From contig JAGWRL010000265.1 in assembly GCA_028876585.1 (NCBI GenBank), positions 1-13,732 of the forward strand: a stretch of 13,732 nucleotides of DNA. Reading direction: 5' to 3'. Below, piece by piece: positions 1 to 6,591 of this stretch. The DNA is from Pseudomonadota bacterium (GTDB taxonomy: Bacteria; Pseudomonadota; Alphaproteobacteria; Rhizobiales; Beijerinckiaceae). Every line of letters begins with the position of its first letter. Positions within the stretch are counted from its first letter, which is position 1. The position numbers and the translations under genes were made by a program. The notes under the pieces are model-generated. The model ran no database searches and was not told the origin of the DNA. It was given only the letters and a program-made list of their open reading frames with translations.

Positions 1-1029
1 CAAAGCGGCGCGCATCGAAATCGGGTTGGCGTTGTAGCTTTCGTCAATCAAGGTCAGCGGCCCCAGCGGCGTCGCCAGCGTGAACCGCTCGCCGCGCCCC
101 TTGGCGGGCGCGAAGGCGGCGAGCGCCTCGGCGCAGGCGCGCAACGGCGCGCCCAGCGCATGCAGCGCCAGCAGCACGCCGACCGCATTCTCCGCCATGT
201 GGCGCCCTGGCGCGCCGAGCGTGAAATCGATGCGCTCGCCGCCGATCTCGGCGGCGACGCGCGAACCTTCGCACGAGAGCAACCGCGCCTCGCCGCCGGG
301 GCTTGAACCAAAGCTCAGCACGCGCGAGCGCGCGGCCTCCACGAGGCGGGCGAATTGCGGCGCGTCGCGGTTGAGCACCGCCGCGCCGCCCGGCTCGATG
401 CCTGAAAAGATCTCGGCCTTGGCGTCAGCTATCCGCTCCAACGATCCGAAATGTTCGAGATGCACCGGGCCGATGGTGGTGACGAGCGCGACATGCGGGC
501 GCACCAGACCCACCAGCGGCGTGATCTCGCCCGCATGGTTCATGCCGATCTCGAACACGCCGTATTCGGCCTCGGCCGGCAGCCGCGCCAGCGTCAGCGG
601 CACGCCCCAATGATTGTTGAACGAGGCGGCGGAAGCGTGCGTCGGGGCGAGCGCCGACAGCGCCGTGCGCGCCATCTCCTTGGCGCTGGTCTTGCCGACC
701 GAGCCGGTGATGGCGAGGATGCGCGCGGGACTGCGCGCGCGCGCGGCGCCGCCCAATCGCTCCAACCCGCGCAACGCATCGTCAACCAGGAATTGCGGCC
801 CGGCGACATCCTGCGCGCGCGAGACCAGCGCGGCTGAGGCGCCGGCGGCGAAGGCGCGCGCGACGTGATCGTGGCCGTCATGCGTGTCGCCCTTGATGGC
901 GACGAACAGATCGCCATGTTGCAGCGTGCGGGTGTCGATCGAGACGCCGGTCGCGGGTTGGCGCAGCGCGACGCTCGGCGCGCCCAGGGTTTGCGTGAGT
1001 TCTTGCGGGGTCCAGAGGGGGCGGGTCAT
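1..1029 (-). CDS. murF: UDP-N-acetylmuramoyl-tripeptide--D-alanyl-D-alanine ligase MurF (3' end beyond the left edge)
   Basis: MurF is the cytoplasmic ATP-dependent ligase that adds D-Ala-D-Ala to the UDP-MurNAc tripeptide, the last cytoplasmic step of peptidoglycan precursor assembly. The frame is open for 343 codons from an ATG at 1029 to the left edge; family members are usually about 450-480 residues, so roughly a quarter is missing. What can be seen: the Mur-ligase P-loop GSVGKTS (residues 109-115), FNNHWGVPLTL (about 138-148), the central-domain signature EIGMNHAGEI (160-169), and DESYNANPISM near the visible end (329-339), which is a MurF-specific C-terminal-domain motif. The start codon overlaps the murE stop (ATGA, 1026-1029), so the two are translationally coupled as the last visible genes of the dcw operon. 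Identification is secure; only the C-terminal end is unseen. Confidence 0.97.
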   Translation of the reverse strand, partial: MTRPLWTPQELTQTLGAPSVALRQPATGVSIDTRTLQHGDLFVAIKGDTHDGHDHVARAFAAGASAALVSRAQDVAGPQFLVDDALRGLERLGGAARARSPARILAITGSVGKTSAKEMARTALSALAPTHASAASFNNHWGVPLTLARLPAEAEYGVFEIGMNHAGEITPLVGLVRPHVALVTTIGPVHLEHFGSLERIADAKAEIFSGIEPGGAAVLNRDAPQFARLVEAARSRVLSFGSSPGGEARLLSCEGSRVAAEIGGERIDFTLGAPGRHMAENAVGVLLALHALGAPLRACAEALAAFAPAKGRGERFTLATPLGPLTLIDESYNANPISMRAAL

Positions 1030-2441
1030 AGGGTCTCCAGCGCCGCGCGCGCCTCGTCGGCGTCGGAAAACGGCAGCACGCGATCGCCCACGATCTGGCC
1101 GGTTTCGTGGCCTTTGCCGGCGATCACCAGCGCGTCGCCCGGCCGCAGCAGGCCGATTGCGGCGCGGATCGCTTCCGCCCGGTCGCCGATCTCGCGCGCA
1201 TCCGGCGCGGCGGCGAGGATGGCGGCGCGGATCGCGGCCGGGTCTTCCGAGCGCGGATTGTCGTCGGTGACGATGACGACATCGGCCGCGCGCGCCGCGA
1301 TTTCGCCCATCAGCGGACGCTTGCCGGCGTCGCGGTCGCCGCCGCAACCAAACACCAGGATCAACCGGCCGCTGACGAACGGGCGCAGCGCGGCGAGCGC
1401 CTTCTCCAACGCGTCGGGCTTGTGGGCGTAATCGACGAACACTTGCGCGCCGATCCGCTCCAATCGACCGGGGGCGCCCTCCAACTTCGCCAGCGCGGCG
1501 AATACGGGCGCGGGCGGCGAGCCGGAGGCGATGCAGAGGCCGGCGGCGACCAGCGCGTTGGAGACCTGGAAATCGCCGGGCAGCGGCAGCAGCACTTCGT
1601 AGGCGACGCCCGCGTGGCGCAGCGCGAGGCGGGTCGAGAAGCCCTCGCGCGCGGCCGCGGCAAGTTGGATCGCCTCGCCCTTCGCGCCCACGGTGAACGG
1701 CGTTCGCCCCGCCGCGCGGACCGCATCAATCACCCGCGCGGACGCCTCGCTATCGGCGTCGATCACGGCCGGGCGGCCCACCGGCAGCAATTCGCGCAGC
1801 AGGCGCAATTTGGCGGCGAGGTAATCGTCCTCGCTGGCGTGATAATCCATGTGGTCGCGCGACAGATTGGTGAAACCGGCCGCGTCTGGGGTGACGCCGT
1901 CGAGCCGCTTCTGGTCGAGCCCGTGCGAGGACGCCTCCATCGCCAGATGGGTGACGCCGGCCTGAGCCAGCCGCGCCAGCGTCTGGTGCAGCGTGATCGG
2001 GTCGGGCGTGGTGAGCGAGCCATAGACCGTGACCGGCCGCGAGACGATTCCGATGGTGCCGAGCGAGGCGGCCTCTTCGCCCAACGCTTGCCAGATCTGG
2101 CGCACGAAGGCGGCGACCGAGGTCTTGCCGCTGGTGCCGGTGACGGCGACGATGGTCGTGGGGCGTTCGGGATAGAACGCGGACGCCGCGCGCGACAAGG
2201 CGAGCCGCGCGTCGGCGACCTGCGCGAACACGGCGCCGCCGAGGTCGGCTGGCCGGCGCTCGGCGACGATCGCGCGCGCGCCGCGCGCCAGCGCCTGCGC
2301 GACATGGGCGAGGCCGTCGTCCTTGACGCCGGCGAGCGCGAAGAAGGCGTCGCCCGGCGCGACCTTGCGGCTGTCGGAGGCGAGCCCGGAGACGGGCGTA
2401 TCGAAGCCGGGCGTTCCGAGGAGTTCGCTCAAGGTCCTCAC
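1026..2441 (-). CDS. murE: UDP-N-acetylmuramoyl-L-alanyl-D-glutamate--2,6-diaminopimelate ligase MurE
   Basis: MurE is the cytoplasmic ligase that adds the third stem-peptide residue to UDP-MurNAc-L-Ala-D-Glu. The protein has 471 residues, normal for the family. The P-loop is TGTSGKTS (101-108), the central domain carries FTNLSRDHMDYH (190-201), the C-terminal domain has DYAHKPDAL (337-345), and GKGHE lies at 442-446. The DNPRSEDP motif (394-401) is the known determinant for meso-diaminopimelate rather than lysine, as expected in a Gram-negative. The start is a GTG at 2441, with AAGGA about 8 bases upstream inside the ftsI tail. An ATG overlapping the ftsI stop is out of frame and closes after three codons, so GTG is the better choice. 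The gene lies 4 bases after ftsI and overlaps murF by 4. Confidence 0.97.
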   Translation of the reverse strand: MRTLSELLGTPGFDTPVSGLASDSRKVAPGDAFFALAGVKDDGLAHVAQALARGARAIVAERRPADLGGAVFAQVADARLALSRAASAFYPERPTTIVAVTGTSGKTSVAAFVRQIWQALGEEAASLGTIGIVSRPVTVYGSLTTPDPITLHQTLARLAQAGVTHLAMEASSHGLDQKRLDGVTPDAAGFTNLSRDHMDYHASEDDYLAAKLRLLRELLPVGRPAVIDADSEASARVIDAVRAAGRTPFTVGAKGEAIQLAAAAREGFSTRLALRHAGVAYEVLLPLPGDFQVSNALVAAGLCIASGSPPAPVFAALAKLEGAPGRLERIGAQVFVDYAHKPDALEKALAALRPFVSGRLILVFGCGGDRDAGKRPLMGEIAARAADVVIVTDDNPRSEDPAAIRAAILAAAPDAREIGDRAEAIRAAIGLLRPGDALVIAGKGHETGQIVGDRVLPFSDADEARAALETL

Positions 2442-2445
2442 GCGC

Positions 2446-4224
2446 TCATTCCTTGCCGATCTTGTCGGCGTCGGCGCCGTAGCCGAGGCGGGCGATCAGC
2501 GGGAACGGATGCGTCGGCGGCGGCCCCGGCGGGCGGCCTTCGAGCGGTTCGACGCGGCGGATCAGCGCGCCGGTGACGCGGCCGGCGTTATAGGCGGAGG
2601 TGTGATAGCCGTAATCGCCGGGCGCGGCCTCCGGTTGATCGTAGATCACCAGATAGAGATATTTGGGCTTGTCGGCCGGCGTGATCGCCATAAAGGTGTT
2701 GAACACCTTGTCGTTGGAATAGCGGTGGCCGATGATCTTCTGCGCCGTGCCGGTCTTGCCGCCGACGTAATAGCCGTCGATGTTGGCGAAACTGGCTGAG
2801 CCGTGCGTCGCGTTGGCGCGCATCAGATAACGCATCGATTCCGAGGTCTGCTCGCTGACGACCTGTTGCGAATTGGCCATCGCCATCGCCTCGTCGCGCT
2901 TCAGGAACGTCGGCTTCATCAGATGGCCGCCGTTGACCAGCGCGGCCACGCCCATCAGCGCCTGCAACGGCGCGACGTTGAGGCCCTGACCGAACGCGAT
3001 GGTCATGGTGTTGAGTTCGCCCCAATGTTTGGGGATCTGCGGCATGGCGCTCTCGGGCAATTCGGTCTTCAGCCGGTCGAGCTGGCCCATCTTGCGCAGG
3101 AACGCCTGATGACCGGGGACGCCAACCATCAGCGCCATGCGCGCGGTGCCGATGTTGGAGGAATGGGTGAACACTTCCGGCACGCTGAGGATGCGGTGCG
3201 TGGCGTGGAAATCGTGGATGGTGAAGCGCCCGGAGCGTAAGGATTCGCGCGCGTCGACATGCGAGCCGAGATTGACCTTGCCCGAATCGAGCGCCATTGC
3301 GATGGTCAGCGCCTTGAACGTCGAACCCATCTCGTAGGTGCCGACGTTGATGCGGTTGATCTTGGGCCAGTTGACCTGTTTGGTCATGTCGGGCGGATCG
3401 TTGGGGTCGAAATCGGGCAGCGATTCGAGCGCGATCACTTCGCCGGTGTTGACGTCGAGAATGGCGCCGGCCGCAGCCTTCGCCTTGAACCGCTCCATGC
3501 CGGCGACGAGTTCGTCGCGCAGCGCGTGCTCGGCCTTGAGATCGAGCGACAGGCGGACCGGCTTCAGCGCCGCCGGATCGAGCACGAAGCCCGGCACGTG
3601 CGGATCGGTCAGGCCCTGCATGTCGAGATATTTCTCCATCCCGGCGATGCCGATATTGTCCTTGTCGACGAAGCCGAGCACATGCGCGCCTAGCGGGCCG
3701 TTGGGATAGATGCGCTTGTTTTCCGGCCAGAAGCCGATGCCGGGCAGCCCGAGATGGTAGATCTCGTTCTGCTCCTTGGCGGTGATCTGGCGCTTGATCC
3801 AGACAAAGCCCTTCTTCGAGCTGAAGCGCTCGCGCAATTCGCGCGCGTCGACGTCGGGCAGCACGGCGGTGATGAGTTCGACCGCTTCGTCCTTGTCGAT
3901 CAGGTTGCGCGGTTCGGCGAACACCGACATGGTCTTGACGTCGGTGGCGAGAATGTCGCCGTTGCGGTCGACGAGATCGGGGCGCGCGCCGGCGGCGGCC
4001 TGATCGGCGGCGGCTTTCAGCGTCTGCGGTTCGCGCGACAGGCCGAGATGCACCAGCTTCGCGCCGATGCCGAGATAGGCAAGCCCCAGAATCACGATCA
4101 TCTGGCGGATGCGGGTGCGGCTCTTTTCGGCCCGGGTCGAAAACACGATGCCGACGCCGGCCAGCAGGCGCTGTTTCAATCCGGGCTTCGAGCGTTCAGG
4201 TGTGGGCAGTTGCGGCGCCGTCAT
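2446..4224 (-). CDS. ftsI: Peptidoglycan D,D-transpeptidase FtsI (penicillin-binding protein 3)
   Basis: FtsI is the class B penicillin-binding protein that cross-links septal peptidoglycan in the periplasm; in the known divisome it works with the glycosyltransferase FtsW and is activated through FtsQLB and FtsN. The protein has 592 residues: a short basic cytoplasmic tail, one membrane-spanning segment at about 41-62, a PBP dimerisation domain, then the transpeptidase domain. All three active-site motifs are present: STFK (301-304, Ser301 nucleophile), SSN (355-357) and KTGT (490-493). The tail after about residue 565 is proline-rich (EGRPPGPPPTHP), as often in alphaproteobacterial homologues. 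It starts with ATG 3 bases after the ftsL stop and ends 4 bases before murE. The catalytic set is complete, so the gene is presumed functional. Confidence 0.97.
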   Translation of the reverse strand: MTAPQLPTPERSKPGLKQRLLAGVGIVFSTRAEKSRTRIRQMIVILGLAYLGIGAKLVHLGLSREPQTLKAAADQAAAGARPDLVDRNGDILATDVKTMSVFAEPRNLIDKDEAVELITAVLPDVDARELRERFSSKKGFVWIKRQITAKEQNEIYHLGLPGIGFWPENKRIYPNGPLGAHVLGFVDKDNIGIAGMEKYLDMQGLTDPHVPGFVLDPAALKPVRLSLDLKAEHALRDELVAGMERFKAKAAAGAILDVNTGEVIALESLPDFDPNDPPDMTKQVNWPKINRINVGTYEMGSTFKALTIAMALDSGKVNLGSHVDARESLRSGRFTIHDFHATHRILSVPEVFTHSSNIGTARMALMVGVPGHQAFLRKMGQLDRLKTELPESAMPQIPKHWGELNTMTIAFGQGLNVAPLQALMGVAALVNGGHLMKPTFLKRDEAMAMANSQQVVSEQTSESMRYLMRANATHGSASFANIDGYYVGGKTGTAQKIIGHRYSNDKVFNTFMAITPADKPKYLYLVIYDQPEAAPGDYGYHTSAYNAGRVTGALIRRVEPLEGRPPGPPPTHPFPLIARLGYGADADKIGKE

Positions 4225-4227
4225 GAC

Positions 4228-4605
4228 TCATCTCATCGAAGGCGAGGCGCCGGCGGCCCCGTTGGCCGGCGACGAGGTGGGGCCGAGGCCGAGCGATTCG
4301 AGCTTGCGGCCGATCGAATCGACCTGCGCGTTCTTCTCCGGAATTTCCTCGGGCTTGACGATCTGGTTGAGCGCGAGCGGCTGGGTGGCGAGCAGCTTGT
4401 CGGCGAGCTGCTGAATCCGGTCGGGCCGGGCGAGATGCTCGTATTCGGCGTGCAGCACGCCGATCTCGTCCTGCGTCTTGCGGATCTGGTGACGCAGCTT
4501 GGCGATCTGCTCGGATTCGAGAATCGTCTCGTATTTGATGCGATAGACATAGCCGGCCGAGCCGAGCAGCGCGGCGATGGCGATGAGATGGAGCAATCGC
4601 CACAT
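4228..4605 (-). CDS. ftsL: Cell division protein FtsL
   Basis: This is a 125-residue bitopic membrane protein. The short N-terminus leads directly into a hydrophobic segment (about residues 4-22), followed by a heptad-like charged stretch (about 28-62) consistent with a periplasmic coiled coil. A low-complexity Ala/Ser/Gly/Pro tail follows from about 108. FtsL sequences diverge strongly; the call rests on topology, size and position between rsmH and ftsI, where FtsL lies in dcw clusters. In the known divisome it pairs with FtsB and FtsQ and activates FtsWI. Its ATG overlaps the rsmH stop by one base (TGATG, 4603-4607), so translation is probably coupled. No other family fits this size and place. 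Confidence 0.9.
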   Translation of the reverse strand: MWRLLHLIAIAALLGSAGYVYRIKYETILESEQIAKLRHQIRKTQDEIGVLHAEYEHLARPDRIQQLADKLLATQPLALNQIVKPEEIPEKNAQVDSIGRKLESLGLGPTSSPANGAAGASPSMR

Positions 4606-5582
4606 CAGCGCCTCCCCAGCGCATAGAGGCCGGCGAAACCGGCGGCGGCGAGATCGTCGGCGGGGTCGAACGCCGGCGCGTCGAGCCGCTCGGCGAAACG
4701 CAGCTTGGCCGAGCGGGCGCGCGGGTTGGCGGCGAGTTCCGCCTCGGCGGGCGTCGTGGGCTGGCGGCCGAGGCTCAAAAAGCTGGCGCGCGGCGGAACC
4801 GGCTCGCCCGGCAGCAGGCGCGACACGGCGCGGCCCCGGCTCGAACGGCGGGCGAGGAATTGCTTGACGATGCGATCCTCCAGCGAATGAAACGTCACCA
4901 CGGCGAGCCGGCCGCCCGGCGCCAGCGCCCGTTCGGCGGCGGCCAGACCGCGCAGCAATTGCCCGAGTTCGTCGTTGACGGCGATCCGCAGCGCCTGAAA
5001 CACCCGCGTCGCGGGATGGGTGCGCTCGCCCGGCGGCGCGGGCGACAGGCGCGCGACCAGACCCGCCAGTTGCAGCGTCGAGACGAACGGCGCGGCGACG
5101 CGGTCGGCGACGATGGCGCGGGCGATGCGGCGCGCGGCGCGCTCCTCGCCGAAGTGGAAGAAGATGTCGGCGAGTTCGTCGGCGCTCGCCTCGCGCAACA
5201 GGTCGGCGGCGGTGGCGCCCCGCCCCTCCATCCGCATGTCGAGCGGGGCGTCGTAGCGCAGCGAGAAGCCGCGCTCGGGCTGGTCGATCTGCATCGACGA
5301 CACCCCGATATCCAGCACCACGCCGTCGAGGCCCGTGGCGTGCTGGTCGAGATCGCCGAAGCGCGCCTCGATCAGGCGCAGCCGGTCGGGATATTGCGCC
5401 GCCAGCGCCGCGCCGCCGGCGATCGCGGTGGAATCGCGGTCGAGCGCGGTGACGCGCGCGCCGCGCGCCAGCATCGCCTTGGTATAACCGCCCGCGCCAA
5501 AAGTGGCGTCGAGATAATGGCCGCCGGCGCGGATTTGCAGCGCCTCGAGCACCTCGGCGAGCAGGACGGGAATATGGCTCAC
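4605..5582 (-). CDS. rsmH: 16S rRNA (cytosine(1402)-N(4))-methyltransferase RsmH
   Basis: RsmH (MraW) uses S-adenosylmethionine to methylate N4 of C1402 in the 16S rRNA decoding centre. The protein has 325 residues, typical of the family. It opens with the conserved [10 protein letters not shown], then the SAM-binding motif [10 protein letters not shown] (25-34), DIGVSSMQ (91-98), [10 protein letters not shown] (231-240) and the C-terminal [10 protein letters not shown] (286-295). The frame is open upstream to 6113, but that extension only mirrors mraZ in another frame. The start chosen is GTG at 5582, which places the conserved SHIPVLL directly after the initiator and overlaps the mraZ stop by four bases (GTGA, 5579-5582). 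This is the usual mraZ-rsmH coupling. Confidence 0.96.
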   Translation of the reverse strand: MSHIPVLLAEVLEALQIRAGGHYLDATFGAGGYTKAMLARGARVTALDRDSTAIAGGAALAAQYPDRLRLIEARFGDLDQHATGLDGVVLDIGVSSMQIDQPERGFSLRYDAPLDMRMEGRGATAADLLREASADELADIFFHFGEERAARRIARAIVADRVAAPFVSTLQLAGLVARLSPAPPGERTHPATRVFQALRIAVNDELGQLLRGLAAAERALAPGGRLAVVTFHSLEDRIVKQFLARRSSRGRAVSRLLPGEPVPPRASFLSLGRQPTTPAEAELAANPRARSAKLRFAERLDAPAFDPADDLAAAGFAGLYALGRR

Positions 5583-6022
5583 GTCCGTCTCCCCAGTTCC
5601 GCCCGCAGGGCGCGCGCGCGGCCGCGCGCCGCTTCGAGCCGGGCCGCGAAGGCTTCCGCCGCCCAGATCTGGAATTTCTCGCCCTGGCCGACGAACACCG
5701 CCTCGCCCGCCAGCCCGATTGCCGCCTTCTGGCGCTCGTTCAGCGACAGACGCCCCTCGGAATCCAGCTTGACGATCTCGCTCGCGCCAAGCAGCGCCAG
5801 CGACAGATCCTCGCGCTCGGGCGAATAGGCCGGCATCGTCGCCAGCAGGCCCTCGATCTCGCCGATCAGCCGCTGGCCGCCGCAATCCAGCGCCGGCGCA
5901 TCGAGCGCCAGATGGACGAACACCCCCTCGAACCCCTCCTTCGCCAGCGCGGCGCGAAACGGCGCCGGCAACGACAGCCGGCCCTTCGCGTCGAGCGCCC
6001 GGGAGAAATGCGAGAGAAACAA
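5579..6022 (-). CDS. mraZ: Transcriptional regulator MraZ
   Basis: MraZ is a small DNA-binding protein that forms ring-shaped oligomers and, where studied (E. coli), represses its own dcw operon. The protein is 147 residues with two SpoVT/AbrB-like repeats, marked by DAKGRLSLP (11-19) and DSEGRLSL (87-94). The start is non-standard. No ATG or GTG exists between an in-frame stop at 6080-6082 and the first motif, only TTG codons at 6040 and 6022. The TTG at 6022 is preferred because GGGGAGGG (6027-6034) ends four bases upstream, and because it gives the usual MF- opening just ahead of the first motif. The TTG at 6040 would add six residues and has no ribosome-binding site. It is the first gene of the dcw transcript and overlaps rsmH by four bases. 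Confidence 0.93.
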   Translation of the reverse strand: MFLSHFSRALDAKGRLSLPAPFRAALAKEGFEGVFVHLALDAPALDCGGQRLIGEIEGLLATMPAYSPEREDLSLALLGASEIVKLDSEGRLSLNERQKAAIGLAGEAVFVGQGEKFQIWAAEAFAARLEAARGRARALRAELGRRT

Positions 6023-6026
6023 ACAG

Positions 6027-6034
6027 CCCTCCCC
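6027..6034 (-). promoter_or_regulatory. Ribosome-binding site deciding the TTG start of mraZ
   Basis: On the coding strand GGGGAGGG is followed by CTGT and then TTG at 6022. It is the strongest Shine-Dalgarno match near the mraZ start and lies inside the reading frame of the longer TTG alternative at 6040, so it argues for the shorter protein. Confidence 0.75.
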
Positions 6035-6092
6035 GGCCAAGGCGCGACGCGGCGGCGGCTCGGACGGGCGAGCCTCGCTTCAGCGTTTCATA

Positions 6093-6126
6093 TGGGATGG
6101 CGTGGGATAACATGGGGCTATATGGG
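6093..6126. promoter_or_regulatory. MraZ operator: four TGGG boxes at 10-bp period
   Basis: On the plus strand TGGG occurs at 6093-6096, 6103-6106, 6113-6116 and 6123-6126, each start exactly 10 bp after the last, one helical turn. MraZ of E. coli is known to bind short TGGGN repeats separated by 5 bp upstream of mraZ, which is the same 10-bp period. The boxes read on the strand opposite to mraZ coding. They lie about 70-105 bp upstream of the mraZ start and cover the predicted -10 and spacer, a layout suited to autorepression by MraZ. Assignment is by motif and position only. Confidence 0.85.
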
Positions 6127-6132
6127 CGTCAA
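6104..6132 (-). promoter_or_regulatory. Predicted sigma70-type promoter of the dcw operon (PmraZ)
   Basis: Reading on the minus strand, TTGACG (6132-6127) is followed by a 17-bp spacer and TATCCC (6109-6104). The -35 is a 5/6 match to consensus; the -10 is weaker. Transcription would start near 6097, giving a leader of about 75 nt before the mraZ TTG. The MraZ boxes overlap the spacer and -10. A GAATC site (6134-6138) lies one base upstream of the -35. Confidence 0.6.
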
Positions 6133-6188
6133 CGAATCGGCCCCCCGCCGGCGGCGAGGGTCGCGCATTACGCCCCCATTAGGGTATG

Positions 6189-6209
6189 TTAAGGTTAATC
6201 GTCCGTTAG
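6189..6209. promoter_or_regulatory. CtrA-like binding motif upstream of mraZ
   Basis: The plus strand has TTAA (6189-6192), then TTAA (6195-6198), a 7-base gap and TTAG (6206-6209). The pair at 6195-6209 matches the known alphaproteobacterial CtrA consensus TTAA-N7-TTAA in 7 of 8 fixed bases. On the minus strand the sequence reads TTAACCTTAAC, resembling the CtrA half site TTAACCAT. It lies in the 272-bp intergenic region between mraZ and the divergent 98-residue gene, so it could serve either promoter. Confidence 0.4.
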
Positions 6210-6236
6210 GAACGCGACGTAAGCAGGGCGGATTTT

Positions 6237-6254
6237 AAGCGGTCGAGGCCGCTT
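6237..6254. repeat. Short perfect inverted repeat in the divergent intergenic region
   Basis: AAGCGG (6237-6242) and CCGCTT (6249-6254) form a 6-bp perfect inverted repeat around a 6-base centre. It is not followed by a T-tract on either strand, so a terminator is unlikely. It lies about 40 bp upstream of the ATG at 6295 and could be an operator or a leader hairpin; no function can be assigned. Confidence 0.35.
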
Positions 6255-6294
6255 GTTTCGCTCAGACGGCAAAACCCGCTTTTTTGAGACGCTC

Positions 6295-6591
6295 ATGACG
6301 TTAGCCCAATTCCACGCCTCGCTCGCCGCCGCCGAGCCGCCCGACAGCCTCGCCCCCGCGCTCGCCGCGTTGTGGCGCGACGCCAAGGGCGATTGGGACG
6401 GCGCGCACCAGCTCGCCCAGGCCGACGAAGGCGGCGACGGCGATTGGGTGCACGCCTACCTCCACCGCAAGGAGGGCGACGCCGGCAACGCCGCCTATTG
6501 GTACCGCAAGGCGGGCAAGCCGATGGCGCGGACGCCGCTGGCGCAGGAATGGGACGAGATCGCGGCCGCGTTGCTGGCGGGGCGGCCATGA
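6295..6591 (+). CDS. Conserved hypothetical protein, 98 residues
   Basis: This is a small soluble-looking protein without a signal peptide or membrane segment. It has recognisable conserved blocks: LAPALAALWRDAKGDWDGAH (residues 19-38) and WVHAYLHRKEGDAGNAAYWY (51-70) followed by RKAGKP. Similar short proteins occur in many Rhizobiales genomes as I recall, without an assigned function; the helical, aromatic-spaced pattern is reminiscent of a TPR- or Sel1-like hairpin, but that is inference. The ATG at 6295 is chosen over a TTG at 6253 because conserved-looking sequence begins just after it. The stop overlaps the start of the thioesterase gene (ATGA, 6588-6591), so the two are translationally coupled. 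It is divergent from mraZ. Confidence 0.8.
   Translation: MTLAQFHASLAAAEPPDSLAPALAALWRDAKGDWDGAHQLAQADEGGDGDWVHAYLHRKEGDAGNAAYWYRKAGKPMARTPLAQEWDEIAAALLAGRP

Noticed and set aside
1107..2576. Long plus-strand open frame opposite murE (489 codons), and similar long antisense frames opposite ftsI, rsmH, fba, pgk and gap
   Set aside because: They are mirror frames of high-GC genes with Arg/Ala/Gly-rich composition and no recognisable domains, while the opposite strand encodes well-conserved enzymes.
5583..6113. N-terminal extension of the rsmH frame up to 6113
   Set aside because: The extra stretch overlaps mraZ in another frame and is Arg/Gly-rich without homology; the conserved RsmH start follows the GTG at 5582, which overlaps the mraZ stop in the usual GTGA pattern.
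6271..6284. AAAACCCGCTTTTTT as a terminator
   Set aside because: The possible stem is only four A-T pairs with no GC core, and it sits in the leader of the plus-strand gene.
6372..6587. Upstream extension of the thioesterase frame from 6372
   Set aside because: It lies entirely within the 98-residue gene in another frame and is Arg-rich; the ATG at 6588 with the ATGA overlap gives the family-like N-terminus.
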